Of a stretch of DNA of 64,000 bases, positions 17,855 to 26,170 are shown piece by piece (within the stretch, counting starts at the first letter, position 1; every line of letters begins with the position of its first letter). The stretch is from Deinococcus sp. AJ005 (GTDB taxonomy: Bacteria > Deinococcota > Deinococci > Deinococcales > Deinococcaceae). The notes below the pieces were generated by a model, which worked only from the letters and a program-made list of their open reading frames with translations, made no database searches and was not told where the DNA came from. The stretch covers positions 3,142,001 through 3,206,000 of the forward strand of contig NZ_CP044990.1 in the NCBI RefSeq assembly GCF_009017495.1. The letters are read 5' to 3'. Made by a program: the position numbers and the translations under genes.

Positions 17855-18130
17855 ATGACCGCTGTGAGCCGGGTATTGAACGACATTGTGTCCCTGCGAA
17901 TGAGCCATTGCCGCGCTGAACAGGCCGCTGGGGCCGCCCAGTACCATCTGGCGGTGCAGCACTACCGCGCCTGCCTGGAGGCTGCCGAGTGCCGCGAGGA
18001 CTGTCAGGCGGTGCAGTTCTTCGCCCTGAAACTGTCGGGCTGCTATGACCAGATGGGCCTGCGCGACAAGGCAAGCCAGTTTCGCGCCCTGGCCAGTGCA
18101 GAAGACGAGATGCCCGGCCTGCTGGGCTGA
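17855..18130 (+). CDS. Small helical (TPR-like) hypothetical protein
   Basis: A 91-residue, all-helical protein. The stretches YHLAVQHYRACLEAAE and AVQFFALKLSGCYDQMG followed by LRDKASQFRALA look like one and a half TPR-type helix pairs. It has four cysteines. No enzyme motif is present. The gene stands 55 bases before a secreted small protein on the same strand and may be co-transcribed. The function is unknown. Confidence 0.65.
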   Translation: MTAVSRVLNDIVSLRMSHCRAEQAAGAAQYHLAVQHYRACLEAAECREDCQAVQFFALKLSGCYDQMGLRDKASQFRALASAEDEMPGLLG

Positions 18131-18185
18131 AACCTTGAAACCTGCTGGACTGAAACCCGGCACGCCTCCGCGCCGTACTGGAAAT

Positions 18186-18530
18186 ATGTTGAAAACGTTG
18201 TTCCTGACGCTGACGCTCGCGGCCCTGCCCGCTGCTTCCGCCACATCCACATCTATAACGCTGACCGCCGGGCAGACGGTGACCAGCGGCGGCGCAAAAA
18301 TTACCCTGCTGCGCTTTAGCGACAGTCGCTGCCCCGTGAAGGCCATCTGCGTGATGGCGGGCAACGTGAAGGCCAGCGTCTTCGTGGTTCGGGGCAAATC
18401 CGCGCGACTGTACACCGTCTATCTGCCCGGCGTGCCCATTCAGACGGCTGCCGGAAAAGTGGTTTTGAAGGCGGCAACGAGACTGGAAGACGGTTCGGCC
18501 CAGCGGCTGACGTTCCTGATCACACAATAG
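18186..18530 (+). CDS. Secreted small protein with conserved DSRCP motif
   Basis: A 114-residue protein with a clear signal peptide (MLKTLFLTLTLAALPAASA, cleavage near residue 19). The mature part is a small beta-rich domain with RFSDSRCPVKAICVMAGNV, a two-cysteine motif shared by many short periplasmic or lipoprotein-like proteins of unknown role; the cysteines probably form a disulphide. It has no lipobox. An in-frame extension upstream to 18045 lies over the end of the previous gene and would bury the signal peptide. Confidence 0.7.
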   Translation: MLKTLFLTLTLAALPAASATSTSITLTAGQTVTSGGAKITLLRFSDSRCPVKAICVMAGNVKASVFVVRGKSARLYTVYLPGVPIQTAAGKVVLKAATRLEDGSAQRLTFLITQ

Positions 18531-18614
18531 ATTTGCTGAGGCAGGCTCGCGCGGCCTCGCCCTCCCCTAGCCCCCGCCCCGCGCTCAGGAGTCACACTCG
18601 CTAAAGTGACCCCC

Positions 18615-20048
18615 ATGAAGTACGTGTCGACTCGTGGCCTGCGTGATCTGGGGGGCTTTTCGGATGTTCTGCTGATGGGCCTCGCCCCGGACGGCGGCCT
18701 TGCCATGCCCGAACACATCCCGACGTTTGGCCCGGACGAGCTGGAGGAGCTGCGCGGGCTGAAGTATTCAGCGCTGGCCTATGCGGTCATGCGGCCCTTC
18801 ATCGACGATATTCCCGAAACTGACCTGCGCCAGATGCTGCGCGCCACCTACCACCCGGACGTCTTCCACAGCGCCGAAATCACTCCACTGATCCGGCTGG
18901 GCGACTCCGATCTGTACCTGCTGGAACTGTCTAACGGCCCCTCATTGGCCTTCAAGGACATTGCCATGCAGTTTCTGGGCCACGTCTTTGAATACGTGCT
19001 GGAGCGGCGGGGCGAGCATCTGAACATCCTGGGCGCGACTTCGGGCGACACCGGATCGGCAGCGGAGTACGCCATGCTGAGCAAGGCCCGCGTGAACGTG
19101 TTCATGCTCTCGCCGCACGGGCGCATGAGCGCGTTTCAGCAGGCGCAGATGTTCAGCATCAACGAGCCGAATATCTTCAACATCACCGTGGATGGCGTGT
19201 TCGACGACTGCCAGGATCTGGTGAAAGAGGTCAACGCCGATGCCGAATTCAAGGCCAGATACACCATCGGGGCCGTCAACTCGATCAACTGGGCGCGGGT
19301 GCTGGCGCAGGCGGTGTATTACTTCAAGGCGTATTTTGCGCTGAACCTGCCCGCCGGACAGCAGGTCGATTTCAGCGTGCCGTCCGGCAATTTCGGCAAT
19401 GTGTTTGCCGGGTATCTAGCCAAGCGCATGGGCCTGCCCATCGGGCAACTGGTGGTGGCCAGCAACGAGAACGACGTGCTGCACGAGTTCTTTTCCACCG
19501 GGGTCTACCACGTCCGGCGGGCGGCGCAGGTGGCGCAGACCTCCAGCCCCAGCATGGACATCGGCAAGGCGTCCAACTTTGAGCGCTACCTGTATCTGGT
19601 GGCGGGGGAGGACGGCGTGCAGACCCGCGCGTGGTGGGACGAGGTGGGTGGCTCCAGACCCGTCGATCTGCGCGGTTCGGGCCACTGGGACGCCGTGAAG
19701 GCCAGCCGTCTCGTCGGCGGACGCAGCAGCCATCAGGACCGATTGGACACCATTCGCCGCGCCGATGGGGAGTTTGGACGCTTGATCGACCCGCACACCG
19801 CCGACGGCCTGCTCGTGGGTGAGCGCTGCGCGCGGCCGGGCGTACCGATGGTCTGCCTGGAAACGGCCCTGCCCGCCAAATTCGAGGCGACGGTGGAAGA
19901 AGCTGTGAACCGCATCCCCCCACGCCCTGAGCGCTTCGAGGGCATCGAGAAGCTGCCGCGCTATTTCACGGTTATGGACAATGATGCAGCGGCGTTGAAG
20001 GCATTTGTGGTGGAGAAGTTAGCGGCGACTCTAAAAGCAACGCCCTGA
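18615..20048 (+). CDS. thrC: Threonine synthase
   Basis: A 477-residue PLP enzyme that converts O-phosphohomoserine to threonine. The early MKYVSTRGLRDLGGF is the class start; the PLP lysine is in SLAFKDIAMQFLGHV (Lys about 114), the phosphate-cup in GATSGDTGSAAEYAM, and VPSGNFGNVFAGYLAKRMG is a family mark. Length fits the longer E. coli-type enzyme. A TAAAGT box at 18602-18607 ends seven bases before ATG 18615; the GTG at 18606 is the other possible start. Followed by the MITE-like repeat. Confidence 0.94.
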   Translation: MKYVSTRGLRDLGGFSDVLLMGLAPDGGLAMPEHIPTFGPDELEELRGLKYSALAYAVMRPFIDDIPETDLRQMLRATYHPDVFHSAEITPLIRLGDSDLYLLELSNGPSLAFKDIAMQFLGHVFEYVLERRGEHLNILGATSGDTGSAAEYAMLSKARVNVFMLSPHGRMSAFQQAQMFSINEPNIFNITVDGVFDDCQDLVKEVNADAEFKARYTIGAVNSINWARVLAQAVYYFKAYFALNLPAGQQVDFSVPSGNFGNVFAGYLAKRMGLPIGQLVVASNENDVLHEFFSTGVYHVRRAAQVAQTSSPSMDIGKASNFERYLYLVAGEDGVQTRAWWDEVGGSRPVDLRGSGHWDAVKASRLVGGRSSHQDRLDTIRRADGEFGRLIDPHTADGLLVGERCARPGVPMVCLETALPAKFEATVEEAVNRIPPRPERFEGIEKLPRYFTVMDNDAAALKAFVVEKLAATLKATP

Positions 20049-20061
20049 TCCCCGCACTAAA

Positions 20062-20180
20062 GCAGTTGTTATAAAAAGACCATTTTTATGACCGAGCGGA
20101 GCGAGTGACTTTTACTGAGCAGGACGGAGAATGGAGTCGCCGGAAGTCTTTTATTCCGGCGACGTAATTCGTAGAACTGC
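20062..20180. repeat. MITE-like repeat, copy 1 (short form)
   Basis: A 119-base element bounded by GCAGTT and AACTGC inverted ends, nearly identical along its length to the reverse complement of 29910-30109 except that about 80 bases in two blocks are missing here. ACTAAA flanks both sides (20056-20061 and 20181-20186), possibly a target duplication, but CTAAA also adjoins copy 2, so it may be part of the element. It contains two hairpins. It sits between thrC and the agmatine deiminase promoter. Confidence 0.75.
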
Positions 20181-20182
20181 AC

Positions 20183-20188
20183 TAAACT
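20183..20188 (+). promoter_or_regulatory. Leaderless -10 box of agmatine deiminase
   Basis: TAAACT ends seven bases before ATG 20196. It lies two bases outside the repeat element, which therefore forms the entire upstream promoter region. Confidence 0.55.
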
Positions 20189-20195
20189 CTGGCCC

Positions 20196-21254
20196 ATGAA
20201 GCACCTCTCCGCCACCGATCCCACGCCGCGCAGCCTGGGCTTTACCATGCCCCCTGAATGGGAACCGCACGCCGCCACCTGGATGAGCTGGCCCGCTGAC
20301 GACGAGTTGTGGTTCGGCCATCTGGAGGCCGTGCGCGCCGAATTCGCCGAACTGGTGCGCACGGTTGCCCGCTTCGAGCCGGTGCAGTTGCTGACCCGCG
20401 ATGCCTATAGCCGTCAGGACGCCACAGAGCGTCTGGCCGGGGCCGACGTGACCTTCCACGACGTGCCACTGAACGACGTGTGGATCCGCGACAACGGCCC
20501 ACTGTTCGTTACTCGCGCCTCCGGGGAAGTGTCCCTCGTCAACTGGCGGTTCAATGCCTGGGGCGGCAAATTCGACTATGCCGAGGATGACCGCGTGCCG
20601 GAAGCCGTGGCCCGCATTCTGGATGCCTCTCACTGGGATGTTCCGGTGGTACTGGAGGGTGGCGCGCTGGAAATCGGCGGCGCGGGCGTGGCGCTGACCA
20701 CCCGTTCCTGCCTGCTGACCGAGACGCGCAATCTGGGCCTGGACGCGGGCAAGTACGCCGACTGGCTGCGCGAATACCTGGGCGTCAGCAAGCTGCTGTG
20801 GCTGGGCGCGGGGCTGGAGAATGACCACACCGACGGCCACATCGACACCATCACCCGCTTTACTGGTGAGCGGACGATTGTGACCAGCGTGGAGTCAGAC
20901 GAGACAGACCCCAACCACGCAGTTATGTCGGCTAATCTGGCGGCGCTACGGGAGATGACCGACGAGAACGGCGAACCTTTCCGCATCGTGGAATTGCCAC
21001 TGCCCGCCGAGTATCTGGAGGGCGCAGAGGGAAGACTGCCACCCACCTACGCCAATTTTTACATCGGCAACGGCTTCGTGGTGGTGCCGCAATACGGCGA
21101 TCCCAACGACGCCCGCGCACTTGAAATTCTGGCCCCCCTCTTTCCGGGGCGCGAGGTCATTGGCCTGAGCAGCCGCGCGATCATCGAGGGCGGCGGCTCG
21201 TTCCACTGCATCACTCAGCAGCAGCCTGTGGGGACGGTGTGGACGGGGGAGTAA
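20196..21254 (+). CDS. aguA: Agmatine deiminase (PAD-type)
   Basis: A 352-residue enzyme of the guanidino-modifying superfamily, which hydrolyses agmatine to N-carbamoylputrescine for polyamine synthesis. Family marks are the N-terminal FTMPPEWEPHAATWMSWPA, the substrate-binding NDVWIRDNGPLFV, catalytic HTDGHIDTITRF, and the nucleophilic Cys (residue 338) in GGGSFHCITQQQPVG. Length is usual for the family. No N-carbamoylputrescine amidohydrolase lies in the window, so its partner is elsewhere. Confidence 0.93.
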   Translation: MKHLSATDPTPRSLGFTMPPEWEPHAATWMSWPADDELWFGHLEAVRAEFAELVRTVARFEPVQLLTRDAYSRQDATERLAGADVTFHDVPLNDVWIRDNGPLFVTRASGEVSLVNWRFNAWGGKFDYAEDDRVPEAVARILDASHWDVPVVLEGGALEIGGAGVALTTRSCLLTETRNLGLDAGKYADWLREYLGVSKLLWLGAGLENDHTDGHIDTITRFTGERTIVTSVESDETDPNHAVMSANLAALREMTDENGEPFRIVELPLPAEYLEGAEGRLPPTYANFYIGNGFVVVPQYGDPNDARALEILAPLFPGREVIGLSSRAIIEGGGSFHCITQQQPVGTVWTGE

Positions 21255-21507
21255 AATCGCACTCCCTAAAAATTGACCCTACTGGGAACATTCTGTATTC
21301 GTCTACGAAACTTTAGATCTGGAAAAGTAAATATATCGTATTCATAAGCTGTAAAAATTTTTTACACAGCCAGGATCGATGATTTGCACCTAAATATCTA
21401 CTGCTAGAACTTTTAGCGCTATATTTTTATCAGATATGCAGCTCTATTGGAATTCATTTTTGCTTCTTAACTCCCATCACGGAATATGGAAAGGAAGAAT
21501 TGAATTT

Positions 21508-22446
21508 ATGAAAAATAATTCGACGGACTGTGAAATTGTACTGGCAACTTTTAATGGTGGTAAATATCTGAAGGATCAGTTGGACAGCCTGGAGGCACAG
21601 ACAGTTAAGTGCAATATTCTATGCCATGATGATGGTTCCAGCGATAACACGCTCGTTCTACTAAAAGAACGCGTGCTGAGCAACGGTTACTTCCGTATCA
21701 TTTCAGGTCCACCTATGGGAAGCGCAAGTCAAAACTTCTCACTCTTACTTGGAAATACGACGGCTAATTACGTTTTCTGTGCAGATCAGGATGATGTGTG
21801 GTTACCAGATAAAGTCGAGCATAGTTTGAAGGTTATTCAATTCTATGAACAGGTTTATGGCTCCGATACCCCATTGATGGTGCATAGCGACTTAACACTT
21901 ATTGACGACTGCGGCAAATATATTGCTAGTTCAATGTGGAAATATCAGAATCTAGACCCAGAATGGGGAACTCAATTTAATTTACTTTTAACACAGAATG
22001 TAGTTGCTGGCTGTTCGATGGTTGTCAATCGGGCATTGCTAAATTTAGCTCTGCCCATACCAGCGACGGCAATTATGCACGATTGGTGGCTTGCCCTGAT
22101 CGCCTGTGCCTTCGGCAAAGTCATATGGGAAGCAGAGAGTAAAATACTTTACAGGCAGCACGCGACAAATGTGATGGGAACAGAAAAGTATGACAAACGA
22201 TTTCTACTCCTGAAGCTGATCTCATTTGGTCATTCCGAAAAGATGGCGTACCGCAACCACTGTAGGTTACGCGACGCAAAACAGGCCGAGGCTTTTGCCA
22301 AACGGTTTCCGACATCCTCATATGCAGTTCAGGCCAGTCTTTTTGCACAACTTCCACAAATGCACTCATGGCAACGTCGCCATACGATCCTACAACAAAG
22401 GTTTTTTAAGATCGGTAAAATACGTAATATGGACTGGCTCGTCTAG
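21508..22446 (+). CDS. Family 2 glycosyltransferase on an AT-rich island
   Basis: A 312-residue GT-A fold glycosyltransferase, probably adding a sugar such as rhamnose to a cell-surface polysaccharide. It begins EIVLATFNGGKYLKDQLDSL, typical of GT2 enzymes, with the nucleotide-sugar motif CADQDDVWLPDK and HDWWLAL late acceptor region. The base composition is strikingly AT-rich compared with the flanks, and no other surface-sugar gene is nearby, so it is probably acquired. ATG 21508 has a weak GGAA upstream; the in-frame ATG at 21436 adds sequence without similarity. Confidence 0.85.
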   Translation: MKNNSTDCEIVLATFNGGKYLKDQLDSLEAQTVKCNILCHDDGSSDNTLVLLKERVLSNGYFRIISGPPMGSASQNFSLLLGNTTANYVFCADQDDVWLPDKVEHSLKVIQFYEQVYGSDTPLMVHSDLTLIDDCGKYIASSMWKYQNLDPEWGTQFNLLLTQNVVAGCSMVVNRALLNLALPIPATAIMHDWWLALIACAFGKVIWEAESKILYRQHATNVMGTEKYDKRFLLLKLISFGHSEKMAYRNHCRLRDAKQAEAFAKRFPTSSYAVQASLFAQLPQMHSWQRRHTILQQRFFKIGKIRNMDWLV

Positions 22447-22749
22447 GTACAACCCGTGCTTACACAGCTTATGTGATTCGGCGTGATGTAGCAAGATTTT
22501 TATTTGTTGGACAGCATACGTCCCGGACGCCTCCGACGCGGCAGGTCAGGACACACAACTTCATCTGAGCCTTACCACACAGCTTCCACACCGATATTGA
22601 GTGACGTGGCGTCCACCGGTCCGACTGGTGGAGAACTCGCTGGAGTGGCTGGCGCAACGATGACCATCGCCCGTTGCATATATACCCGCTTGCAGGCAAC
22701 GGGGCTGCGGCCCTGAGTGGAGATACCACAGGCGTGCTTGAATGCCAGG
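22447..22749. other. Gap downstream of the AT-rich island
   Basis: About 300 bases without a supported gene. Composition changes from AT-rich to GC-rich near 22520, marking the right edge of the acquired segment. A short inverted repeat, TCCACC (22612) with GGTGGA (22627), is present. I see no terminal repeats or transposase remains. Confidence 0.4.
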
Positions 22750-23907
22750 ATGTCCGTTTTTGACCTCGGCGGCGGCTACAGTGCCCGGTCCATCCCGCTG
22801 GAGACCTACCGCGACGCCTGCGTCCGGCTGGGGAGCCGGATTTTCGGCGGCACTTCGCTGTATGCCTTCGGGGCTGAAACCAAAGCGCTGCCCCCGCTGG
22901 GCGAGACTTTTACCTGGGGCATTTACGTGGCTGAGGAACTGATCGGCTGGAGCTTCGCCTCTCAGCAGAGTGAACGCGCGGTGTACATGGCCGACACGGG
23001 AATCCTGCCCGAACATCAGGGGCGTGGGTTGTACACCCGCCTGCTGCCGCACCTGCTGGAGACCTTCCGGGCGGCGGGCTACACGCTGGTGCAAAGCCAC
23101 CACCGCGCCACCAACAACGCCGTGATCATTCCCAAACTGCGCGCCGGGTTCTTCATCCAGGGCCTGAATCTGTACGAGGGCGGAATGAGCGTTCCCATGA
23201 CGCTGAGCTTGGACGACACGTATCGGGACGCCATGCATGTCCGCAGCGGTTTTCAGGCGGCAGGGGGTGAGGTTGCGCGGCGGCTGGGATTGCCCTCCAC
23301 GCCTCAAGCCGAGAGCGCTGCTGTTCCCGCCGTCCCGCTGCCAGAAGCTCAAGGCGACGACACCGATCTGGGCGGCGGCTACGTCCTGCGCCCCGTCGCC
23401 TACGAGACTTATTACGACATCTATATCCAGCTAGAGGACGCCGTGTACAGCAGCGTGTCGCTGAACTGGCCCGCGCCTGCCCGCCCCGAACCCGTGGAAT
23501 ACCCGCGTTACGCCTGGCTGATCGGCCACCAGAACGAGGTGGTGGGCTGGCACTATTCCCGCCAGTGGGACGCCCGCACGGCCTACATGGTCAACACGGC
23601 ATTGCTGCCCGCACACCGGGGCCGGGGCCTGTACCCACGCGTGCTGCCGCCTGTGTTGAGGACGCTGCAAACCCAGGGCTACGATCTGGTCCGCAGCCAC
23701 CACCACGCCACCAACAACGCTGTGCTGGTTCCCAAACTGCGCGCGGGCTTTCGCTTGCAGGGTCTTCAGGTGGACGATCACGGCGTCATGGCGGTGCTGA
23801 TGCTCAGTTTTGGCACGCTGTACCGCGACTACATGGACGTTCGAAGCGGTCTGAAGCAGCCGGGGGGCGAGGTGGCGCGGGCGCTGGGCATGAATTGGAA
23901 GCCATAG
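22750..23907 (+). CDS. Tandem-duplicated GNAT-fold acetyltransferase
   Basis: A 385-residue protein made of two homologous GNAT-like halves. Each starts with DLGGGY and contains the acetyl-CoA loop (LPEHQGRGLYTRLLPHLL at about residue 90; LPAHRGRGLYPRVLPPVL at about residue 294), then QSHHRATNNAVIIPKLRAGF or RSHHHATNNAVLVPKLRAGF, so residues 1-185 and 215-385 align throughout. Both copies keep the GRG CoA-binding signature, suggesting that both could be active. Substrate is unknown. ATG 22750 is favoured over GTG 22717 because the similarity starts there, but this is not certain. Confidence 0.8.
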   Translation: MSVFDLGGGYSARSIPLETYRDACVRLGSRIFGGTSLYAFGAETKALPPLGETFTWGIYVAEELIGWSFASQQSERAVYMADTGILPEHQGRGLYTRLLPHLLETFRAAGYTLVQSHHRATNNAVIIPKLRAGFFIQGLNLYEGGMSVPMTLSLDDTYRDAMHVRSGFQAAGGEVARRLGLPSTPQAESAAVPAVPLPEAQGDDTDLGGGYVLRPVAYETYYDIYIQLEDAVYSSVSLNWPAPARPEPVEYPRYAWLIGHQNEVVGWHYSRQWDARTAYMVNTALLPAHRGRGLYPRVLPPVLRTLQTQGYDLVRSHHHATNNAVLVPKLRAGFRLQGLQVDDHGVMAVLMLSFGTLYRDYMDVRSGLKQPGGEVARALGMNWKP

Positions 23908-23937
23908 AAAAAGCCCTCTCGGTGAAGGAAAGGGCCG
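23908..23937 (-). terminator. Intrinsic terminator of the DsbA-like gene
   Basis: On the minus strand GCCCT pairs with AGGGC around a loop, followed by five T (23912-23908). It lies just beyond the stop at 23950 and immediately after the convergent GNAT gene. Confidence 0.5.
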
Positions 23938-23949
23938 ATTGAACGAACT

Positions 23950-24591
23950 TTATGCCTTCTTCGCCGGGCGGTTCTTCGCGCGCTTGATCGTGGCGATGCC
24001 CGCGCCGGAGTGCAGCACGTCGCCGTACAGCTTCCACCACTGACGGGCCGTTTCCAGATCGCGGGTCAGGTTCTCGAAGCGGTAGTAGGCAGCTTCCCCG
24101 CCGGGCAGGACGAAGGTGGGCGTACCGAACACACCGATCTCAGCGGACTCGGCCAGATCGCTGCGGAGGCTGGCGCGCAGGGCGTCGTCGTCCTTGCGGT
24201 CAGCGGCAAACTGGTCCATATCCAGATTGGCGGCCTTCGCTGCGGCCATCACGGCGTCCTCGTCCAGCGATTTCTTGTCCTCATGGACCGCGCGGAACAG
24301 GGCCAGACTGAACTCCCAACTGGCTTCCTCGCCCTGCCTCGCCGCCGCCACCGCCGCCAGAAAGGCCAGCAGACTGGATTTCTGGAAACGCTCGCCCGCG
24401 TCCCCCGGCTGATCGGTCAGCCACCAGACGGGTTCCTTCTGGCCCGCGTTGTCGGGGTGGTTGCCCTGCACCAGCGAGAAGTGTTTGAGGGTGAACTGCT
24501 GCTCGCCCGCCTTTCGCAGCACCTGCGCCAGTTCCAGGCCGCGCCAGGCGTAGGGACACACGAAATCGAAGAAAATGGTGTTGGAAGTCAT
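23950..24591 (-). CDS. DsbA/FrnE-like thioredoxin-fold oxidoreductase
   Basis: A 213-residue DsbA-like protein of the 2-hydroxychromene-2-carboxylate isomerase/FrnE branch. The N-terminal FFDFVCPYAWRGLELAQVL has a single cysteine in the CPYA motif where DsbA has CxxC, and the cis-proline loop is GVFGTPTFVLP. A monothiol or glutathione-binding activity is more likely than disulphide formation. It has no signal peptide, so it is cytoplasmic. A TAGCGT box lies six bases before the ATG on the minus strand. It has a lysine-rich tail. Confidence 0.82.
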   Translation of the reverse strand: MTSNTIFFDFVCPYAWRGLELAQVLRKAGEQQFTLKHFSLVQGNHPDNAGQKEPVWWLTDQPGDAGERFQKSSLLAFLAAVAAARQGEEASWEFSLALFRAVHEDKKSLDEDAVMAAAKAANLDMDQFAADRKDDDALRASLRSDLAESAEIGVFGTPTFVLPGGEAAYYRFENLTRDLETARQWWKLYGDVLHSGAGIATIKRAKNRPAKKA

Positions 24592-24651
24592 GGCGGGACG
24601 CTAGCACGCGCCCTGAACGGGGACTGTCAGCTTTCCAGCCCCCAAGCCCCA

Positions 24652-25260
24652 TTACGAATGGTTCCAGTTCCCAGGATCGTCCGAGTCGCCGGGCGAGAGG
24701 CCCAGCACGTCGCCGTCCGTGGAGCAGCCCAGCCCCAGCACCGTGCGGTTGGCGTAGGCGAAGTAGGCCGTGACCTGATTGATCTCCAGAATCTCGCCGT
24801 CGGTGAAACCAGCGCTTCGCAGGGCCGCCACATCCGACTCGGCAACAGTAGACGGATTAACTGTCAACTTCTCGGCGTAGCGCAGGGCCTGTTTCTGGGC
24901 ATCGGTCAGCGGGACGGCGTCGGGATCACGCGCTTCTATCGCGCAGCGAATCGCGTCGGCCCGCGCGTCGTCTTTGAGCAGCCGCCTCAGCCCGGCAAAG
25001 TGGTGTTCCACGCAATAGTCACAGGCATTGAGCGCACTGACCCAGACGCCCAGCGTTTCCAGCAGCCATTTGGGCAGCGTGTTGCCGCTGTGGTGCAGCG
25101 CGGCCTTGTACAGCGCCATGTGCCCCTCCATGCTGTGGGGCCGCAGCGAGTGCATCGCCATGATGTTGTCCACGGCATTGCCCGGCCCTTTCACGCGGTC
25201 ATACAGGGTTTTCAGGCGGCCTGTGGCGTCGGCGTAGGGAACGGTTTCAATCCAGGGCAT
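24652..25260 (-). CDS. AhpD-like / carboxymuconolactone decarboxylase-family peroxidase-related protein
   Basis: A 202-residue protein of the CMD/AhpD fold. The thiol motif NACDYCVEHH (Cys-x-x-Cys followed by His) is typical of uncharacterised peroxidase-related enzymes that reduce peroxides through a disulphide relay. The N-terminus MPWIETVPYADATGRLKTLY and the later LTDAQKQALRYAEKLT and GFTDGEILEINQV segments match that subgroup. The long in-frame extension upstream of 25260 has no similarity. A TAGACT box lies close to the ATG on the minus strand, back to back with the methyltransferase promoter. Confidence 0.85.
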   Translation of the reverse strand: MPWIETVPYADATGRLKTLYDRVKGPGNAVDNIMAMHSLRPHSMEGHMALYKAALHHSGNTLPKWLLETLGVWVSALNACDYCVEHHFAGLRRLLKDDARADAIRCAIEARDPDAVPLTDAQKQALRYAEKLTVNPSTVAESDVAALRSAGFTDGEILEINQVTAYFAYANRTVLGLGCSTDGDVLGLSPGDSDDPGNWNHS

Positions 25261-25301
25261 GGGGCAGTCTAGGCTGCCAGGAGGATTAAGCTGAACCCAC
25301 C

Positions 25302-26111
25302 ATGAACCCAGACGAGCGCGCGGCACAGAATGTCCGGCTGTTCGACACCCTCTCGGCCCACTATGACCGCATGGGCTTTTTACCGTTGACTGCCCTGTAT
25401 CTGGCGCAGCGGTTTGACGCGCAGCCCGGCGAAACGCTGCTGGACGTGATGTGCGGCACTGGCACGCTGGCGCTGGCGCTGGCAGACGCGGTCGGTGCCG
25501 GCGGGCGGGTGGTGGGCGCTGACCTGTCGCCGGGAATGCTGGCGGTGGCGCGGAATAAAGCGGCGGGACAGCCACAGGTGTCATTCGTGGAGGCAGATGC
25601 GACGGCCCTGCCCCTGGCGGACGCGGAATTTAATGGTGTGGCCTGCGCCTCGGGCCTGTTCTTCGTGCCGGAGATGGACGCGGCCCTGCGCGAGTGGCGG
25701 CGGGTGGTGCGTCCCGGCGGACGCATGGTTTTCAGCTCATTCGGCAAGGGTCTGATGGGCGACCTGCCGGGGCGCTGGCGCACGGCGCTGGAAGGGGTGG
25801 GTTTCCATCCAGGCTTTCCGCCGCTGGGCCGCCTGCCCTCGCCGGACGCGGCGGCCCAGCTCCTGCGGGATGCGGGCTTTGCCGAGGTCACGGTGGACCT
25901 TCAGGACCTGCCCTACCTCCTGCCCACGCCACAGGACCGCTGGGACGACATCGAGGCGGGCATGGAAGGTGCGCCGCTGGCCGCCCTTCCGCCCGAGGTC
26001 CGCCGCCAGCTTCAGACTGATCATCTGGCCGAGCTGGAACTTCTGTTCGCCGGGCAACCGCTGACCGTGCCCGTTCCCGTGCTGGTGGCGGCAGGCGTGA
26101 AGCCGGGGTAA
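25302..26111 (+). CDS. UbiE-like SAM-dependent methyltransferase
   Basis: A 269-residue class I methyltransferase. Motif I is LLDVMCGTGTLALALADA, motif II GADLSPGML, and the later ACASGLFFVPEMDAALREW and RRVVRPGGRMVFSSFGKG fit the UbiE/Methyltransf_11 group. The C-terminal 100 residues form a lid with ALEGVGFHPGFPPLGRLPS. Substrate is not predictable; quinone, lipid or small molecule methylation are possible. TAAGCT at 25287-25292 lies nine bases from ATG. Confidence 0.84.
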   Translation: MNPDERAAQNVRLFDTLSAHYDRMGFLPLTALYLAQRFDAQPGETLLDVMCGTGTLALALADAVGAGGRVVGADLSPGMLAVARNKAAGQPQVSFVEADATALPLADAEFNGVACASGLFFVPEMDAALREWRRVVRPGGRMVFSSFGKGLMGDLPGRWRTALEGVGFHPGFPPLGRLPSPDAAAQLLRDAGFAEVTVDLQDLPYLLPTPQDRWDDIEAGMEGAPLAALPPEVRRQLQTDHLAELELLFAGQPLTVPVPVLVAAGVKPG

Positions 26112-26170
26112 ACGCGGCTGCCCCTTTTGACGGACGCAACCCAGGTCACGTTTGGGGCGTAATGTGAACC

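Noticed and set aside
20056..20186. ACTAAA on both sides of MITE-like copy 1 as a certain target-site duplication
   Set aside because: CTAAA also adjoins one end of copy 2, so the bases may belong to the element; called only possible.
22464..22482. TTATGTGATTCGG as a possible radiation/desiccation response motif
   Set aside because: Only the left half-site matches; the CATAA half is missing. I found no other full motif in the window.
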